From Xanthocytophaga agilis (GTDB lineage Bacteria; Bacteroidota; Bacteroidia; Cytophagales; 172606-1), in NCBI RefSeq assembly GCF_030068605.1, contig NZ_JASJOU010000003.1, forward strand, positions 496,001 to 560,000: 64,000 bases of DNA. The letters run 5' to 3'. The translations under genes were made by a program, and so were the position numbers. The notes beneath the pieces are model-generated. The model made no database searches. It was not told the origin of the DNA and was given only the letters and a program-made list of their open reading frames with translations. Positions 8,535 through 18,550 of this stretch are shown here, in pieces; positions within the stretch are counted from its first letter, which is position 1; each line of letters opens with the position of its first letter.

Positions 8535-9581
8535 CTAACTACAATTCGCTTTTAAAACGGACTCTGCCTCTGTGTCTCCCAGATTCTTTGATAATTCCCA
8601 TTCTTTACAAGCTTCCGTTTTATTTCCGAGTCCGTTATAGGCTTGCCCTATGTAGTAATGAATAAGTTCAATACCGCTGGTCAGTTGTTGAGCTTTCTGC
8701 AGATTAGTTAAGGCATCAGCATAGTTTTTTGTCAGAATGTAATAGACACCCAGATTACGATACGCCCATCCATTCTTAGGATTTGCCAGGATTGATTGTT
8801 TTATATCGGCCAGGCCTTCTTCAATATAGCCTGTCTGCATTTTCACAAAACCTCTGTTATTTAAATAATAAGGTTGATGAGGACTTAGAGTAATAGCCTT
8901 TTCCAGCAACTCATTTGCCTGCTTATAGTCTTGTTTACGTATATATATCTGAGCCAGGTTATTATAGGCAAAATCCTGTTTATTATCCAGTTCGATTGCC
9001 TTTTTAAAATCAGCTTCTGCTTCAGGGAAATAGTGAAGATTATAGTTAACGACTCCTCTATTTACGTATGCTTCTGTTAGTTTGGGTGATAACTGGATAG
9101 CCCGATTATAATCAGGCAATGCTTTTACAAAGTCATTCTTTGCAGCTAATACACCTCCCCTGCTCAAAAAAACTTTCGCTGAATCTTTATAGACCTCACT
9201 AAGCTTATTCAGATCTGCCAGGCTATTGTCCAGTTGACCAGCTTTGTCATATGCCTGCGCACGATTAAACATGGCCTCATGGTAATCAGATGCAAAACGA
9301 AGAGCATTGGAAAAATCAGCGATAGCTTTTTGGTAATCACCATATTTAATATAGGCAATACCTCTGTTATTGTATGCATCCGGATAGGTAGGGTCCAAAC
9401 GAACAGCTTCATTGTAATATCGTATAGCCTCTACATCATTCCCCTTCTTCATCTCAATATTGCCAAGATGAAAAAAGCGCAATGTTTCATCATCCCGTTT
9501 AGAACTACAGGCAATAGTAGTTACATATAAAACCACCAATAAAAAACAGTTCACTAATTTTATATGTAGAGTATATTTCAT
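8535..9581 (-). CDS. TPR-repeat lipoprotein
   Basis: 348 residues from the ATG at 9581; a further ATG 15 bp upstream is possible but would weaken the signal peptide. The lipoprotein signal ends TTIACSS. About eight to nine tetratricopeptide repeats fill the rest, for example AIRYYNEAVRLDPTYPDAYN, with the usual Gly/Ala/Tyr/Pro positions. The last 28 residues form a cap with two Cys (KTEACKEWELSKNLGDTEAE... ending in NCS). TPR lipoproteins act as envelope scaffolds. It follows the methyltransferase gene by 45 bp on the same strand and may be co-transcribed with it. A second, shorter protein of this plan is encoded at 53024. Confidence 0.85.
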   Translation of the reverse strand: MKYTLHIKLVNCFLLVVLYVTTIACSSKRDDETLRFFHLGNIEMKKGNDVEAIRYYNEAVRLDPTYPDAYNNRGIAYIKYGDYQKAIADFSNALRFASDYHEAMFNRAQAYDKAGQLDNSLADLNKLSEVYKDSAKVFLSRGGVLAAKNDFVKALPDYNRAIQLSPKLTEAYVNRGVVNYNLHYFPEAEADFKKAIELDNKQDFAYNNLAQIYIRKQDYKQANELLEKAITLSPHQPYYLNNRGFVKMQTGYIEEGLADIKQSILANPKNGWAYRNLGVYYILTKNYADALTNLQKAQQLTSGIELIHYYIGQAYNGLGNKTEACKEWELSKNLGDTEAESVLKANCS

Positions 9582-9626
9582 TGCACAAGTATACATAAAT
9601 GGAGTTATCTGATAGCAAAAGAACTA

Positions 9627-10535
9627 TTATACAGTAGCAAACCGGTAAAAAACGCCCAGAGGCAACTTTTTATCAAAAGAGTCATTCAGATACAACTCTC
9701 CCATTTCCGGATTTTGTACTGTTCCAAAATTACTCCGAATTAGATTATCAACAATCAGAGAGGAAAATCCCAGGGAATAGACATTCAGAATCAAAAAATG
9801 TTTTTCCGGGTCCAGTAACTGCTGGCAGAGTTTAAGCATTTCATTGATTTGTTCTTCCAGTATCCACTTTTCACCATCTGCCCCACGTCCATAAGCAGGT
9901 GGGTCCAGAATAATGCCCTGATACTGATTACCCCGTCGCACTTCCCGCTTTACAAACTTCATAGCATCTTCTACTATCCAGCGAATATTGTCCAGACTAC
10001 TTGCTTCCATATTCTCTCTGGACCAGCTAATGACCTGCTTTACAGAATCTACATGCGTTACATCAGCACCAGCCTGTTTGGCAGCTAGTGACGCACCACC
10101 TGTATAAGCAAACAAATTAAGGACAGATACTTGCGAACTATTGTTCTTTAAGGATTTCACTTTTTCTGCAATATAATCCCAGTTAACAGCCTGCTCCGGA
10201 AATATGCCTACATGCTTAAAGGAAGATAAAGCCAGCTTGAATGTTAACTTGAGCTCATGGGTCTGATAATTCATCCACCAACGTTCTACCATACCCCGTT
10301 TCAATTCCCACTGTCCTTTTTCGGGATTATTCTTTTCTTTCCGAAAAAAAGCAAGAGCTCGTTTCTCCCATTCTTCGGTTGTCAGTGATTTATCCCATAC
10401 AGCCTGCGGTTCCGGACGAGACAATATATAATTGCCAAAACGCTCCAGTTTTTCAAAACCTCCGCTATCCAGCAATTCATATTCCTTCCATAATTCAGGT
10501 GTCAGTAATTGTATAGGTGATGTATGGTTTGTCAT
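9627..10535 (-). CDS. Class I SAM-dependent methyltransferase, RlmI/RlmK-like
   Basis: 302 residues, cytosolic. The Rossmann-fold core starts near residue 135: motif I LNLFAYTGGAS (139-149), acidic HVDSVKQ (161-167) and the catalytic-type motif IILDPPAYGRG (208-218). DPPxYGRG with a preceding AYTGG is the mark of the COG1092 group, which holds 23S rRNA cytosine and guanine methyltransferases. The N-terminal part (1-115) has no PUA domain, unlike RlmI, but a region rich in Trp (WEKRALAFF, ERWWMNYQTHELKLTF). The RNA target is not known. The start is the ATG at 10535; upstream DNA lacks a better one. Confidence 0.85.
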   Translation of the reverse strand: MTNHTSPIQLLTPELWKEYELLDSGGFEKLERFGNYILSRPEPQAVWDKSLTTEEWEKRALAFFRKEKNNPEKGQWELKRGMVERWWMNYQTHELKLTFKLALSSFKHVGIFPEQAVNWDYIAEKVKSLKNNSSQVSVLNLFAYTGGASLAAKQAGADVTHVDSVKQVISWSRENMEASSLDNIRWIVEDAMKFVKREVRRGNQYQGIILDPPAYGRGADGEKWILEEQINEMLKLCQQLLDPEKHFLILNVYSLGFSSLIVDNLIRSNFGTVQNPEMGELYLNDSFDKKLPLGVFYRFATV

Positions 10536-10642
10536 TCTGAGTTTTAATAGATGTCCAGATCAGGTATAATGCTTTCAGTCCGCAAAAATAGTGTTTTCTG
10601 TGGCATAACCGGATGATTCATCAACTATTCGCTGTAAATATC

Positions 10643-10682
10643 CAATAAAAAGAAAACGGGTGAACAATGTCCACCCGTTTTC
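10643..10682 (-). terminator. Terminator of the SusCD locus
   Basis: Stem GAAAACGGGTG/CACCCGTTTTC (11 bp) with a nine-base loop. On the minus strand it is followed by a T-rich run. It lies about 25 bp past the susD-like stop and closes the ECF-FecR-SusC-SusD locus. Confidence 0.85.
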
Positions 10683-10706
10683 AGCAATTCTGATTTTATG
10701 TAGATA

Positions 10707-12530
10707 CTAATATCCTGGGTTTTGCTCTACCCTTCTTTCCTCTGCTGTCAATGGAGCCCCATTCTTATACAACCGATCAATATGTTCCTGAGGAATAGGT
10801 CTTAACTTATGAAACTCCTGTATACCGGTAGCGTCTGGATTAAATTGTTTAACTCTCTCATAGAACGTTTCTGTTCTGGCCAGATCAAACCATCTATGAA
10901 ACTCACCTAGAAGCTCACGAGTCCTCTCATTAAGTATAAAATGGATAAAGCGTTGCTTCGTTGTTGTTGCAGAAGCAGGATATTGCTCAAAAGCACTGTT
11001 GGTAGAAAAAGCATCTTCTGTTACCAAAATGGCACTTTCTGTACTGTTTACATCTCCCATTGTTCCACCTTCTGCTATCCAGAAATGAGAAGGTTTAGCT
11101 TCACCCTGCTTGTATGCAGCCCGTTTACGCAACACATTGATATATTCAACTGCTTTACTGTAATTTTCTTTACGTCCATATGCCTCTGCTGCAATCAGAT
11201 AAGTTTCTCCCAACCGTGCATAAACACCATCTCTTCCTGAAGTTTCGGTAGTGATATCCAGACGGGTAGGATCCATATGTTTCACCAGAGTTAAAAACTC
11301 CTGGCGGGAAAATTTATTTCGGGGAATCCATAAATATGGCTTTTTGGCAATTGCAGCATCAGATACATTTTTATTCATTGTCACAAATATGGCAGTATCA
11401 CCCAGCTTAAATTTAGCTTTTCCAACCAAGTCCGGACTAGGAGCATTGGCCTCTGTCCATTTGGGAATACTATTGGAATTATTACTCAAATAGGCAGTAC
11501 GAAAGCTTTTGTAGAACCGGGAATCATTCTTTCTGTCATAAATATCCATTGCATAATCAGTAGGCATCAAGCGTCTGAATGGACGTCCATAATTAATATC
11601 ACGCTGCATACCCGGTTTGGTATCATATACCATCTGATAATATAAGTGTGTACGATTGCCGGAACCATTAAGCAGCAAAGCATTATTATTAAACTGAGCG
11701 GCGAAGATTACTTCTTTATTGGCTTCATTTTCAATTTTCCAAAGATCAGCATAGTTATCCTGTAACTGATAAGTTCCGGAAGTAATCACTTGTTCGGCAT
11801 AATAAATAGCACTGTCCATGTCTGTCTCCAACTGGCCTCTATTTTCGGTTACAGCACTTCCACGAGTCAGGTATACCTTAGCTAGAAAATGCCTTACAGC
11901 CCCTTTGGTAACACGTCCAACCTGTGTTTGGGAGACAGGCAATATTTCCTCCGCAGCACGCATATCATTAAGAATTACTTTATATACATCTGCTACAGAA
12001 GCTCTTGAAAACTCCAAGCGTACTTCAGTTGATCCTTGTAACGTAATAGGTATTTGTCCAAACTGCTGTACAAGCATAAAATAATAAAATGCCCGCAGGA
12101 ACTTCAATTCTGCTATTCGTTGCGCTTTACCTGCATCATCTTTCAATATACCTGTTGCACCCTGAATATCCGGAATCCATTCAATACCCAAGTTGCATTC
12201 ATTAATAGCCCGATAGTAAGCAGTCCACATGTCATGAATATGTCCTGCAGAAGAAGGATTTAACTGAGCTCCATAGTTATCCCAATGTTTAAACTGTCCA
12301 TCAGATGCCTGATGATATTCATCCACGCCATAATTAGTCATTGTAAAACTTACCTCTCCATTAAATAGGAAACGGAGTTCGCTATAGGCGGCATCTACCA
12401 AGTCTTCAATACCAGCTTCATTCTTATAATAATCGTATGACACCTGAGAAATCAGCTTTTCATTCAGATAATCCTTACAGGATACAGTACACAAGCTGAG
12501 TGTCAAAAGAGATATAATTATTTTTTTCAT
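10707..12530 (-). CDS. SusD/RagB family nutrient-binding lipoprotein
   Basis: 607 residues. The signal peptide ends in TVSCKDYLNE, with the lipid-bearing Cys at 18. The SusD-like helical scaffold follows: YYKNEAGIEDLVDAAYSELR near the start, RAINECNLGIEWI (about residue 108), AELKFLRAFYYFMLVQQFG (about 140-158), and the C-terminal RxxFIHFILNERTRELLGEFHRWFDLAR region (about 520-550). SusD proteins sit on the cell surface as the lid of the SusC channel and bind the nutrient, usually a glycan or a peptide. The gene follows the SusC gene by 59 bp, the normal order. The ligand is not predictable from sequence. Confidence 0.95.
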   Translation of the reverse strand: MKKIIISLLTLSLCTVSCKDYLNEKLISQVSYDYYKNEAGIEDLVDAAYSELRFLFNGEVSFTMTNYGVDEYHQASDGQFKHWDNYGAQLNPSSAGHIHDMWTAYYRAINECNLGIEWIPDIQGATGILKDDAGKAQRIAELKFLRAFYYFMLVQQFGQIPITLQGSTEVRLEFSRASVADVYKVILNDMRAAEEILPVSQTQVGRVTKGAVRHFLAKVYLTRGSAVTENRGQLETDMDSAIYYAEQVITSGTYQLQDNYADLWKIENEANKEVIFAAQFNNNALLLNGSGNRTHLYYQMVYDTKPGMQRDINYGRPFRRLMPTDYAMDIYDRKNDSRFYKSFRTAYLSNNSNSIPKWTEANAPSPDLVGKAKFKLGDTAIFVTMNKNVSDAAIAKKPYLWIPRNKFSRQEFLTLVKHMDPTRLDITTETSGRDGVYARLGETYLIAAEAYGRKENYSKAVEYINVLRKRAAYKQGEAKPSHFWIAEGGTMGDVNSTESAILVTEDAFSTNSAFEQYPASATTTKQRFIHFILNERTRELLGEFHRWFDLARTETFYERVKQFNPDATGIQEFHKLRPIPQEHIDRLYKNGAPLTAEERRVEQNPGY

Positions 12531-12589
12531 TTTCAGATCGGTTGTATTAACTATCTATTTAATGAGTTACAATTGGAATAGCGATCGCA

Positions 12590-15500
12590 TCAGAATCCAA
12601 GTCGAATACCAAATATTATGCTTTTTTCGCTCAGGGTATTGCCTGATAACTGATCATTGATCCCTAATCTGTTTCCATTTGAATCTGTAGCAGGAGTTGA
12701 GAATTCAGGATCACCGCCTTTGTATTTGGTAAACAGGAATGGATTATAGGCAGTCACATACACATTCAAATTTTCTATTTTAAACCGGGAAATTAAATTA
12801 GCTGGAAAATTATAAGACAAAGTAGCTTGACGAACTTTCAGGAATGATCCATCCCGATATAGATAAGACTCTGGATAATCAATTCTTTCCTGGTCCTGGT
12901 TAGGCCTTGGAAACTCATTGCTAGGGTTATTAGGTGTCCAGTAGTTAATAAAAGCTGGTTCAGGATAGCGACCAGCCAGTGCCGGACGATAGTATCCACT
13001 GGCAACCATTTGTCCATAACGAGCATATAAGAAAACAGAAAGATCAAACCCCTTGTATGAGAAGTGGTTTACTAAACTACCTGTCCATTTTGGAACAGTA
13101 TTACCAATAATTTGTCTGTCATCAGAGTTGATTTTCTTATCTCCATTGGTATCTTCAATCTTTCCTTGGCCGGGAATCCTGCCATATTCCTTAGCGGCAT
13201 CTACCTCATTAGACTGCCATACACCAATAGGTTTCCAGTCATAGAACACAGTAACAGGCTGCCCAATAAACCAACGGTTACCAATATCATCGTTTTTGCC
13301 TCCATACAATGAGACAATCTCTTCTTTATTTTTTGTAAAGATGTAATCGGTAGACCATTTAAAGCCACTTGCTGTTTGTATATTCACTGTAGATAAAGAA
13401 ACCTCTACTCCTGTATTTCGTGTTGCTCCCACATTTTCCTGAATCAGAGCAAAACCAGATGCAGTAGGAATCTGCCGATCCATGATCAAGTCAGATGTGT
13501 TCGCACGATAGAAATCAACACTACCACTTACACGACTATTCCATAAACTAAAATCAATACCAGCATCTATTTGTGCAGTACCTTCCCATTTCAAAGCAGG
13601 ATTGGCAATCAGATCGGGACGATATCCCCATGCAGCGCTATTACCCCATACATATCTGGTTTTGGCAAGAGCTCCCAATGTACTATAAGGACTTACTGCT
13701 GAGTTTCCGGTCCGTCCATACCCAATACGCAGTTTCAGTTCATCCAGAATGGTTATATTTTTCAGGAAGGATTCTTCATGAGCTTTCCATGCAAAAGCAA
13801 AAGAAGGGAACAAGTGCCATTTATTTCCAACAGCAAGTGTAGAGGCACCATCATAGCGACCTGTTACAGTCAACAGGTATTTATTCATCAACGTATAGTT
13901 TATCCGTCCCATCCATGACATTAATCGTCTTAACGTAAGGTTAGAACTGTATGCATCCGGGCTGGCAGCATTGGATGATCCTACATTGTAGAACCATTGA
14001 GCATCATAAGGCAAATCAGACACTTGGATTGCTGACGCCTCAGACCGCTCATTCTGAACACTTTGTAGTAAAGTTATACTAATAGAATGTTTATCATTAA
14101 TCTGTTTGTCATAAAACAACAGGTTTTCCAAAACATAGGTAAATCGTTGATCCTGGTCGTAAAATGCCTGAGAGGTACCTTGATTACGTTCTGTGGTAAG
14201 AGAGCCAAAATAACGACCCCGTCTGTTATGGCGGAAATCTGGTCCAAAGTTCATTCTGAATCGTAATCCTTTTGCAAGAGTAATGTCTGCGTAGAAGCTT
14301 CCAAAAAGACGGGTAATCCGGCGATTATCAATAGCATTTGGGATATCAAACAAAGGGTTAAACAACAAAGGATCTGCACCAGGTTGTCTGATTAGATTTC
14401 CATTAGCATCATAGGGTATAGCCAATGGAACCTGCCCAATGGCTCTTGTATATAAAGAACTACCTCCTCCATATTGCTGTTCAGCCAGGTTCGCCATCAT
14501 AGTACCCCCAATACGAAGAAAGTTTGTTGCTTTATAGTCCAAACCTAACCCCGCAGAATAGCGTGTGTATCCCTGGTTTTTTTGGATACCATCTTCTTTA
14601 TAATAACCGCCAGAAAATTTAACAGTTAAATTTTCAGAGCCTCCGGAGATATTGAGCGCATGATTTTGTTTAATACCTGTACGTAAAACCAGTGAAGCCC
14701 AGTCAGTATTACGTACTCTTTCCGGATGGTAAGAGGGTATTTCTGTTATAGTTGAAGGATCTACCAGCTTTCCAAGCACAGCAGCATTCCCTGCATACCG
14801 AATTAAATCCTGTTGATAATATTGTTGAAACGTAGCCCGTTCCTCCTCTGTAACAGGTCGCATTACCGGTACACGATTTTCTTCATCCACCCAGTCATAT
14901 GCCTGTGCTATAGATGACCACATATTGGGATCTTGCTGAAATAAAGTATAGTCACCAGCCGGATCGGCATACGGTGCAATATATCCCTTAGTACTATTAT
15001 TACGATATGCTTCCCGTTTCATTTCAGCATACTGAGATCCTGTCATCATATCTATTTGAGCCAAAGGTTTTGAGAAACCTATATAGCCATCGTATACAAC
15101 TTTAGCTTTTCCTTGTTTTCCTTTTTTGGTAGTCACCAGAATTACCCCATTAGCACCCCGGGAACCATAAATAGCAGTAGCAGAAGCATCTTTCAGTACT
15201 TCTACAGACTCAATATCAGATGGGTTAAAATCGTTGATACCTGAACCTTCGGCAAGAGGTATACCATCTACTACATATAGAGGATTGTTGGTAGCTTTTA
15301 AGGATCTGTTACCCCGAATACGAATAGTAGGTGCATCTCCAGGACGGAAGCTACCTGCAGCAACATCTACACCTGCAGCACGTCCCTGTAACGCCTGAGA
15401 CAGGTTCTGAACCGGTACAGCTTCCAGTTGTTTTGCAGAAACAGAAGATAAGGCACCTGTTACATCACTTTTTTTCACAGTTCCATATCCTACTACAACT

Positions 15501-16231
15501 ACTTCACTCAATGACTCAATATCTGGTATTAGCTTTACATCTACAACTGATCGCCCACCCACAGCAACTTCTTCTGTTGTATATCCAATAAATGAAAATA
15601 CCAGTATTCCATTGGCATCCGGAGCAATAAGTGAATAACGGCCTTCTGCATTTGAAGTCGTACCTACTTGTGTTCCCTTTAAGGATACACTTACTCCTGG
15701 TAGAGCTTCTCCTTCATCTGAGGTAATTCTACCCGAAATAGTAAATTCTACATTTACAGGTCGAATAGCGGAAGATAAGGATTCTCTGATATGTAGTACT
15801 TCCGTAGGAGAGTGGGTAAGTAATACCTTCCCATCCAGATTAGTTACAGATCTATTATGTCCATCACCAACAGCGTCTTTTTTCTCAAAAAGAATATAAT
15901 TGGTGTCTTTTACTTTTTCAAAATCCAGATGCAAAGGTTTCAGCAATTGGAACAATACTTTGTCTAGTTCCTGAACACTGACATCGTTAAGTTTTACACG
16001 AACCTGCCGATCTTTAACAATCTGGCTGCTGTAGTTAAATGTTACGTGATATTTCTCTTCTAATTCTTTCAGTACATTGGCAAGAGGTCTCATTTCCTCC
16101 TTCTGTTGTAGTGCAATTGGGTACTGGCTGTTACTAGCCAATAAAAGTGACTGAGCAGTGACTTCCAGAAAAGAGGCACTTGTCAGTACCAATAGGAGCC
16201 ACACACTGGATTGTCGTAACAGGTGTTGCAT
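12590..16231 (-). CDS. SusC/RagA TonB-dependent transporter with STN domain
   Basis: 1213 residues. Order: signal peptide (to about 26); STN domain (about 45-115, starting QKEEMRPLANVLKELE), which in TonB transducers contacts the FecR anti-sigma factor; carboxypeptidase-D regulatory-like beta-sandwich (about 165-240); TonB-box region and SusC signature ending VVVGYGTVKKSDVTGA (about 247-262); plug; and a 22-strand barrel ending in IIFGIRLGF with terminal Phe. It imports nutrients across the outer membrane with SusD, using TonB energy. The STN domain together with the upstream ECF sigma and FecR genes points to cell-surface signalling, with the transporter reporting ligand binding. The gene starts 84 bp after FecR. 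Confidence 0.95.
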   Translation of the reverse strand: MQHLLRQSSVWLLLVLTSASFLEVTAQSLLLASNSQYPIALQQKEEMRPLANVLKELEEKYHVTFNYSSQIVKDRQVRVKLNDVSVQELDKVLFQLLKPLHLDFEKVKDTNYILFEKKDAVGDGHNRSVTNLDGKVLLTHSPTEVLHIRESLSSAIRPVNVEFTISGRITSDEGEALPGVSVSLKGTQVGTTSNAEGRYSLIAPDANGILVFSFIGYTTEEVAVGGRSVVDVKLIPDIESLSEVVVVGYGTVKKSDVTGALSSVSAKQLEAVPVQNLSQALQGRAAGVDVAAGSFRPGDAPTIRIRGNRSLKATNNPLYVVDGIPLAEGSGINDFNPSDIESVEVLKDASATAIYGSRGANGVILVTTKKGKQGKAKVVYDGYIGFSKPLAQIDMMTGSQYAEMKREAYRNNSTKGYIAPYADPAGDYTLFQQDPNMWSSIAQAYDWVDEENRVPVMRPVTEEERATFQQYYQQDLIRYAGNAAVLGKLVDPSTITEIPSYHPERVRNTDWASLVLRTGIKQNHALNISGGSENLTVKFSGGYYKEDGIQKNQGYTRYSAGLGLDYKATNFLRIGGTMMANLAEQQYGGGSSLYTRAIGQVPLAIPYDANGNLIRQPGADPLLFNPLFDIPNAIDNRRITRLFGSFYADITLAKGLRFRMNFGPDFRHNRRGRYFGSLTTERNQGTSQAFYDQDQRFTYVLENLLFYDKQINDKHSISITLLQSVQNERSEASAIQVSDLPYDAQWFYNVGSSNAASPDAYSSNLTLRRLMSWMGRINYTLMNKYLLTVTGRYDGASTLAVGNKWHLFPSFAFAWKAHEESFLKNITILDELKLRIGYGRTGNSAVSPYSTLGALAKTRYVWGNSAAWGYRPDLIANPALKWEGTAQIDAGIDFSLWNSRVSGSVDFYRANTSDLIMDRQIPTASGFALIQENVGATRNTGVEVSLSTVNIQTASGFKWSTDYIFTKNKEEIVSLYGGKNDDIGNRWFIGQPVTVFYDWKPIGVWQSNEVDAAKEYGRIPGQGKIEDTNGDKKINSDDRQIIGNTVPKWTGSLVNHFSYKGFDLSVFLYARYGQMVASGYYRPALAGRYPEPAFINYWTPNNPSNEFPRPNQDQERIDYPESYLYRDGSFLKVRQATLSYNFPANLISRFKIENLNVYVTAYNPFLFTKYKGGDPEFSTPATDSNGNRLGINDQLSGNTLSEKSIIFGIRLGF

Positions 16232-16315
16232 AAGCGTCTGTTTTTTATTAATTAAATGAGAGACTAATTGACTATTTATCTGCAGGGTATCAAAGTCTTA
16301 CTGATATATAACTGG

Positions 16316-17326
16316 TCATTTACTGACCGTCACCTTATTTCCGTTTTGATTGATGTGAATACGAAATGTCTTTTCCAGAATGGTAAAAAGAAGAGGTACT
16401 TTATCCCGGCTCACAGAACCAGTAAATGTAAAATTGGCAATCTCCTGATCCTTAAAATAGAACTCAAATCCATAGTTATCTTCCAGTACAGTAGCTACTT
16501 CACTCAGAACCATATCTTCAAAAACTAGCTTATTCTGCTTCCAGGAAGTGTAATTATCAGGGTCAACTCGTCTGCGGATCAATGTATCAATGGCTTTATT
16601 TACTTCCACCAACTCTCCAGGAGCCATCTCTAGTGAACCATTGTGTCTCTGAATATCATTTAACTGTATTTTTCCTTCGCTTAGCACAATTCGGGCTGTA
16701 GAACGCCGGGTATTTACATCAAACTGGGTTCCTAGTACTTCTACTGTTACCTGGGGGGTATGTACCAGAAAACGCTGATGTATTGAAGTATGTCTAACAG
16801 AAAAGAAGGCTTCTCCTTCAAGCCATATTTCTCTAATCTGCGTACTATTCCACCTCTTTGTATATCGAATTGAAGAATTTGAATTTAGCTGAACAGTTGA
16901 GCCATCAGGCAGTACAACTGTCTTTATCTCACCATAATGAGTTGTATAGTGTATCTGTTCTTCCTGCAAGCCATACCAAACCAAAGCGCTGGTCAGTATA
17001 ACCCCCAGTATGACAGCAGCCCACTGAAAATAAATAGGGAATGTATTGGAAACAGGTGTATTTATATGTTGTAGTCCCTGCTCATACTCATTATTTGTTT
17101 TGGTAATTCGATCCCATACATCTATCATATCATCATCCTCTATATCTTCATCCATATTTGTCAGAATCTGTCTTGCCTGAGCAACCAGATCTGCCTTTTC
17201 CGGATATTGATACAACCACTCCTGCCAAAAATCAGACTGATCCGAATCCGGGTCTTTCACCCATTTCCGAAAAGATTGATTATCAATCAGATCTTCTAAT
17301 GTATAGTTGGAGTAAGGCTTAGCCAT
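16316..17326 (-). CDS. FecR-family anti-sigma factor
   Basis: 336 residues. Residues 1-90 form the cytosolic sigma-binding part (short helices, DFWQEWLYQYPEKADLV). One membrane helix follows at about 99-119 (FPIYFQWAAVILGVILTSAL), then the periplasmic FecR beta domain (TTHYGEIKTVVLPDGSTVQLN, VEVLGTQFDVN) and a C-terminal DUF4974 domain (FEDMVLSEVATVLEDNYG) that resembles the STN domain it meets. It holds its ECF sigma factor inactive until the SusC STN domain signals. The gene lies between the sigma factor and SusC genes with gaps of 99 and 84 bp. Residues MDEDIEDDDMIDVW near 52 are unusually acidic. Confidence 0.93.
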   Translation of the reverse strand: MAKPYSNYTLEDLIDNQSFRKWVKDPDSDQSDFWQEWLYQYPEKADLVAQARQILTNMDEDIEDDDMIDVWDRITKTNNEYEQGLQHINTPVSNTFPIYFQWAAVILGVILTSALVWYGLQEEQIHYTTHYGEIKTVVLPDGSTVQLNSNSSIRYTKRWNSTQIREIWLEGEAFFSVRHTSIHQRFLVHTPQVTVEVLGTQFDVNTRRSTARIVLSEGKIQLNDIQRHNGSLEMAPGELVEVNKAIDTLIRRRVDPDNYTSWKQNKLVFEDMVLSEVATVLEDNYGFEFYFKDQEIANFTFTGSVSRDKVPLLFTILEKTFRIHINQNGNKVTVSK

Positions 17327-17425
17327 CAGAAAGACATTTTGTTTTCAGGTATTAGCCTTACGCCTTTATATTTTACCAAAAAAAATTAAAAAAATTTTAT
17401 TTCATGTCTAATTTCATTTTACAGA

Positions 17426-18061
17426 CTATATAAACAGGGTAAGAATGGCTATATAGGCTACTTCTACTACTGAAATGTTTTTCTTTAAAACCTGAATAGC
17501 ATTATAGGTGGTATTATAAATCGTACGTATAGTTAATGACATCACTGTTGCGACTTCAGTAGGACTCATATCTTCATAGAATAACAGAAAGATGATCTCT
17601 CTTTGCCTTTTCGAAAGCTTCTTCAATGCATTATCAATGGAGTGCTTTTGTTCAAGTGCCCATTGACTCTGGATAATAGCATATTCCGGAGAAATTTCAT
17701 GCAATCTATCATCATTCTCCTCCCATTCATCTGACACAACCCACTTATCGCCCTTCAGCTTTTTGTATAGTTTCGTTCGTAAGGATTTAAGCAGATAATT
17801 TTTAACAGATTCAGGATTTCCTATTGTCTGTCTATTGCGCCACAATTCAACAAATAAATCGTGTAAACAATCTTTTACAACTTCCCGGTCATGAATGATT
17901 TTTCGTCCATAGCGTAATAGCAAGGCAGCATGTATATTATATAGCATAGCATAGGCATTCTGATCGCCCTGCTTAAATGCTGTCCAATAATATCTGGCGC
18001 GTTCCATTTCGCTCATTTCAGAAACATGTCCGCATTCTGCACTGGTAGTTTTCCACATCAT
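17426..18061 (-). CDS. ECF-type RNA polymerase sigma factor (FecI-like)
   Basis: 211 residues. Sigma region 2 spans about 25-95, with KDCLHDLFVELWRNR as the -10 binding and core-contact helix. Region 4 spans about 135-195, with LSKRQREIIFLLFYEDMSPTEVATVMSLTIRTIYN as its helix-turn-helix. It probably directs transcription of the SusC/SusD genes downstream, under control of the FecR protein next to it. The last 15 residues (VVEVAYIAILTLFI) are hydrophobic, an unusual tail. The first 16 residues before MSEMERARYYW lack conservation; a start at the internal ATG near 18016 would also fit. Typical Bacteroidota FecI group. Confidence 0.93.
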   Translation of the reverse strand: MMWKTTSAECGHVSEMSEMERARYYWTAFKQGDQNAYAMLYNIHAALLLRYGRKIIHDREVVKDCLHDLFVELWRNRQTIGNPESVKNYLLKSLRTKLYKKLKGDKWVVSDEWEENDDRLHEISPEYAIIQSQWALEQKHSIDNALKKLSKRQREIIFLLFYEDMSPTEVATVMSLTIRTIYNTTYNAIQVLKKNISVVEVAYIAILTLFI

Positions 18062-18550
18062 TTTACAGTCTTTATATAATTATTAAATCCATAAATACAT
18101 TCAAATAATCCAAAATCAAAAAAGACATATGAGTACTGACTTTATAATTGATTTTGTAACAAGCGAAACTTCAGGCTAAAGAACAGATATAGTATGTACC
18201 TATAACAAATCTTGTTTAAGGCAGTAAATCATCAATCCGCTGTATGAAAAACAGGATTCAGTATCTATTTAGGCGAAAAATAAAGGTGTATACACTACTT
18301 ACCAGTAATATAAACAAATGCCTGAATTAAAAGTAACATTTTTTATAAAGCTCACTTTCCTGTAGTCTCCTGTAAATCCTGTACAAACTACAAACATTCA
18401 TATTTCCTTCATTATACAATCAGTAGCTTTCAAATGGATTAGACCTATAGTAGAATGGTATAGAGAGACAAAAAATACACTATATTGTATATAACTTATA
18501 ACAAAGGATATACTCTCTTTTGCGTTTAAGAGAGAAAAAATATGTAAAAA
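18062..18550. other. Intergenic region, about 490 bp, no gene seen
   Basis: AT-rich DNA between two minus-strand genes, with frequent stops in all six frames. It must carry the promoter of the ECF sigma gene, but I find no clear -33/-7 pair. No hairpin terminator is evident past the gene ending at 18551, although the right end is rich in T on the minus strand. Confidence 0.5.

Noticed and set aside
15331-15591. His/Leu/Gln-rich 86-codon plus-strand frame
   Set aside because: It lies fully inside the SusC gene on the other strand; the odd composition reflects the antisense of conserved codons.
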